From: an uncultured Bacteroidales bacterium
GTDB taxonomy: Bacteria > Bacteroidota > Bacteroidia > Bacteroidales > Paludibacteraceae
Direction: 5' to 3'
NCBI GenBank assembly: GCA_946615455.1
Contig: CAMOHN010000029.1
Span: 1-9,661 of the forward strand
Length of the DNA: 9,661 nucleotides
The notes under the pieces were generated by a model that worked only from the letters and a program-made list of their open reading frames with translations, was not told the origin of the DNA and searched no databases. Shown piece by piece: positions 8,130 through 9,661 of this stretch. Every line of letters begins with the position of its first letter. Position 1 is the first letter of the stretch. The translations under genes were made by a program, and so were the position numbers.

Positions 8130-9241
8130 AATACCTTATCTCCGGTGGCGGAACGGGAGGACATATATTTCCCGCCGTCAGTATAGCCAATGCCATTCGC
8201 CAATTAGACACAGAGGCACAGATTCTGTTTGTCGGGGCATCGTCCCGTATGGAAATGGAGCGTGTGCCCGAAGCGGGTTACAAGATTGTGGGTCTGCCCA
8301 TACGCGGTTTCAATCGCTCGCAGCCATGGAAGAATGTGTCTGTGCTCATCGACCTGTTCCGTTCGCTGGGTCAGGCCAAGCGTATTGTCCGTGACTTTGC
8401 TCCGGATGTGGCGGTCGGTGTGGGCGGTTATGCCAGCGGTGCCGCCATGAAAGCTGCCGCGTGGGCGCATGTGCCTGTGGTGCTGCAAGAGCAGAATGGG
8501 TTTGCCGGCGTGACCAACCGGCTGCTGCGCAACGATGCAGCACTCATCTGCGTAGCCTACGAGGGCATGGAAAAGTTCTTCCCGAAAGACCGTATCCTGC
8601 TGACAGGCAATCCTGTTCGTCAGAACCTGACCGAGGGCGATGCCGAGCGTGGCAGAGCCTATTTCCGCGAGCAAGCAGGCATAACGCTACGCAGTGACCG
8701 CCCTACCCTACTCATCATTGGCGGCAGTCTGGGTGCAAGAACCATCAACGAGAGCATCATCGCCGCCTTGCCCGAACTGAGCCAAGCCAACCTACAGGTG
8801 ATATGGCAAACCGGTAAAGTCTATTACGAGCAATGCAAACAGGCCTACGACCGATGTGGGGCAGACAACATCGTGTGCATGCCGTTCTTGAGCAACATGC
8901 CCGATGCGTATGCACTGGCGGATGTTGTCATTTCGCGAGCCGGAGCCTCGTCTATATCCGAGTTGTGTCTATTAGGCAAACCTGCCATACTGGTTCCTTC
9001 ACCCAATGTGGCCGAAGACCACCAGACACACAATGCCATGGCATTGGTGCATCGTGGTGCAGCCGTACTGGTTCGCGATGCCGACGCACGCGAACAACTG
9101 GTGCCTGTGGCACTGCAAGTGTTAGGCGACGAAAACAAGCGGCAGTCACTGCATGAGCATGTGTTGGCACTGGCTCAGAACGACTCGGCGCTACGCATTG
9201 CCAAGGAGGTCATTCGCCTTGCCAATAGCCGCAGCAAGTGA
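8126..9241 (+). CDS. murG: MurG, lipid II-forming GlcNAc transferase
   Basis: A 371-residue GT-B (family GT28) enzyme on the inner face of the membrane. It transfers GlcNAc from UDP-GlcNAc to lipid I, giving lipid II. The N-terminal domain starts with the glycine-rich loop SGGGTGGHIFPA (residues 6-17, catalytic-region H13). VGVGGYASGAA and LQEQNGFAGVTNRLL follow. The C-terminal domain has GGSLGARTINE and the donor-binding SRAGASSISEL, with E279 matching the ribose-binding Glu, then VAEDHQTHNA (Q300). The start is within the ftsW stop (ATGA), so expression is probably coupled. The last 16 codons (LRIAKEVIRLANSRSK) lie over the end of dapA on the opposite strand. The C-terminus still looks like a normal MurG ending, so the overlap does not come from truncation. 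Confidence 0.97.
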   Translation: MKYLISGGGTGGHIFPAVSIANAIRQLDTEAQILFVGASSRMEMERVPEAGYKIVGLPIRGFNRSQPWKNVSVLIDLFRSLGQAKRIVRDFAPDVAVGVGGYASGAAMKAAAWAHVPVVLQEQNGFAGVTNRLLRNDAALICVAYEGMEKFFPKDRILLTGNPVRQNLTEGDAERGRAYFREQAGITLRSDRPTLLIIGGSLGARTINESIIAALPELSQANLQVIWQTGKVYYEQCKQAYDRCGADNIVCMPFLSNMPDAYALADVVISRAGASSISELCLLGKPAILVPSPNVAEDHQTHNAMALVHRGAAVLVRDADAREQLVPVALQVLGDENKRQSLHEHVLALAQNDSALRIAKEVIRLANSRSK

Positions 9242-9661
9242 TTGGGAGCAAGGTACCAATGGCAGTCTCAAGCGATTCTCAATCACCCCCTGTTCAGCCA
9301 ACAAGGCCTTGATGCCGGAGGGATTGCCCTCTTGAAAGAGCAGTTTGACCATAGCGGACATCTTCGTTTGCAACGAGGTGTCCGCTGTCTTTATCATCTG
9401 CTCATAGAGAACAGGATAGGCATTGGCAGCCACCGAAATCAGTCCGTCACCGCCGCGCTGCATGACATCGGCTGCCAGACCATCGTCACCCGAAATGACC
9501 AGCAGACGGTGTCCGGCTATCTCACCCTGACGGGCAAGGTCAATGAGGTGACCTATCTGTTCCATATTGCCTGACGCTTCTTTGACCCCGATAATCTTGT
9601 CTGGATGGGCATGATAGATGCGCATGACCGTTTCGGGTAGCATGTTCACGCCCGTTCGACC
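9191..9661 (-). CDS. dapA: DapA, 4-hydroxy-tetrahydrodipicolinate synthase, C-terminal part
   Basis: The frame enters from the right edge and ends at TAG (9193-9191). About 156 residues are visible of a family norm near 295; the N-terminal half lies beyond the window. It begins GRTGVNMLPET, whose Arg matches the active-site Arg of E. coli DapA. IIGVKEASGN follows, with the Schiff-base lysine encoded at 9583-9581, then ISGDDGLAADVM, GGDGLISVAANAYP and EGNPSGIKALL, and finally RLPLVPCS. All are DapA hallmarks; related NanA-type lyases fit less well. The enzyme condenses pyruvate with aspartate semialdehyde in the diaminopimelate/lysine pathway, feeding the residue MurE adds. The in-frame GTG at 9649 is internal, not a start. 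Its 3' end overlaps murG by 51 bases, and a hairpin lies inside the coding region at 9351-9388. Confidence 0.95.
   Translation of the reverse strand, partial: GRTGVNMLPETVMRIYHAHPDKIIGVKEASGNMEQIGHLIDLARQGEIAGHRLLVISGDDGLAADVMQRGGDGLISVAANAYPVLYEQMIKTADTSLQTKMSAMVKLLFQEGNPSGIKALLAEQGVIENRLRLPLVPCSQSLAAAIGKANDLLGNA
9351..9388 (+). terminator. Imperfect hairpin inside dapA, candidate terminator for the dcw operon
   Basis: The left arm AGCGGACATCTTCGTT (9353-9368) pairs with the right arm AACGAGGTGTCCGCT (9372-9386). The outer eight base pairs are perfect. The inner seven include one wobble (T9361 with G9378), with T9363 bulged and a three-base loop (TGC). Two more pairs, one a wobble, extend it outward to 9351/9388. 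On the + strand it is followed by GTCTTTATC, a short, interrupted T-rich run. It begins about 110 bases past the murG stop, and no other convincing terminator lies between. The same bases encode dapA residues TADTSLQTKMSA, in a part of the protein I regard as weakly conserved. Pairing is visible directly; terminator function is inferred, and the weak T-run is a point against it. Confidence 0.45.

Noticed and set aside
9240..9284. Weak stem around the murG stop (GATTGGGA with TCTCAATC)
   Set aside because: Eight to nine pairs with wobbles and a 27-base loop, followed by C-rich rather than T-rich sequence. It is much weaker than the hairpin at 9351-9388.
9242..9574. Open frame of 110 codons on the + strand just after murG
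   Set aside because: It lies opposite the conserved dapA coding region and has no recognisable protein features, so it is a shadow.

Overview
The window carries a long stretch of a division and cell wall (dcw) cluster from a member of the Bacteroidetes, most likely order Bacteroidales. Four things point there. The gene order is rsmH, a small FtsL-like gene, ftsI, murE, mraY, murD, ftsW, murG, with no murF between murE and mraY. The ftsL gene is the divergent Bacteroidetes type. MraY has a long extra segment in its middle. None of the start codons is preceded by a clear Shine-Dalgarno sequence. I cannot name the genus from the sequence alone.

Layout. Bases 1-528 are the 3' part of rsmH, whose start lies outside the window. 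Seven complete genes follow on the + strand: ftsL-like (525-842), ftsI (858-2681), murE (2712-4178), mraY (4181-5452), murD (5456-6817), ftsW (6834-8129) and murG (8126-9241). Junctions range from 4-base ATGA overlaps (rsmH/ftsL and ftsW/murG) to a 30-base gap before murE, so the set reads as one co-transcribed, partly translationally coupled operon. On the - strand, the 3' half of dapA (9191-9661) converges on murG and overlaps its last 51 bases. No stretch of 300 bases lacks a gene. I saw no tRNA, rRNA, insertion sequence, CRISPR array or attachment site.

How the genes work together. DapA makes the diaminopimelate/lysine precursor. MurD adds D-Glu, and MurE, which carries the DNPR signature, adds meso-diaminopimelate. 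MraY and MurG then build lipid I and lipid II at the inner membrane. FtsW polymerises and FtsI cross-links septal peptidoglycan, with the FtsL-like protein as the probable membrane scaffold. RsmH is the usual 16S rRNA methyltransferase companion.

Most of this is standard housekeeping sequence, and I found no new biological system. The part worth a second look is the 3' end. The cluster stops at murG instead of continuing to murC-ftsQ-ftsA-ftsZ. murG and dapA overlap tail to tail with their codons in register. A strong imperfect hairpin inside dapA (about 9351-9388) sits where a terminator for the dcw operon would be expected.
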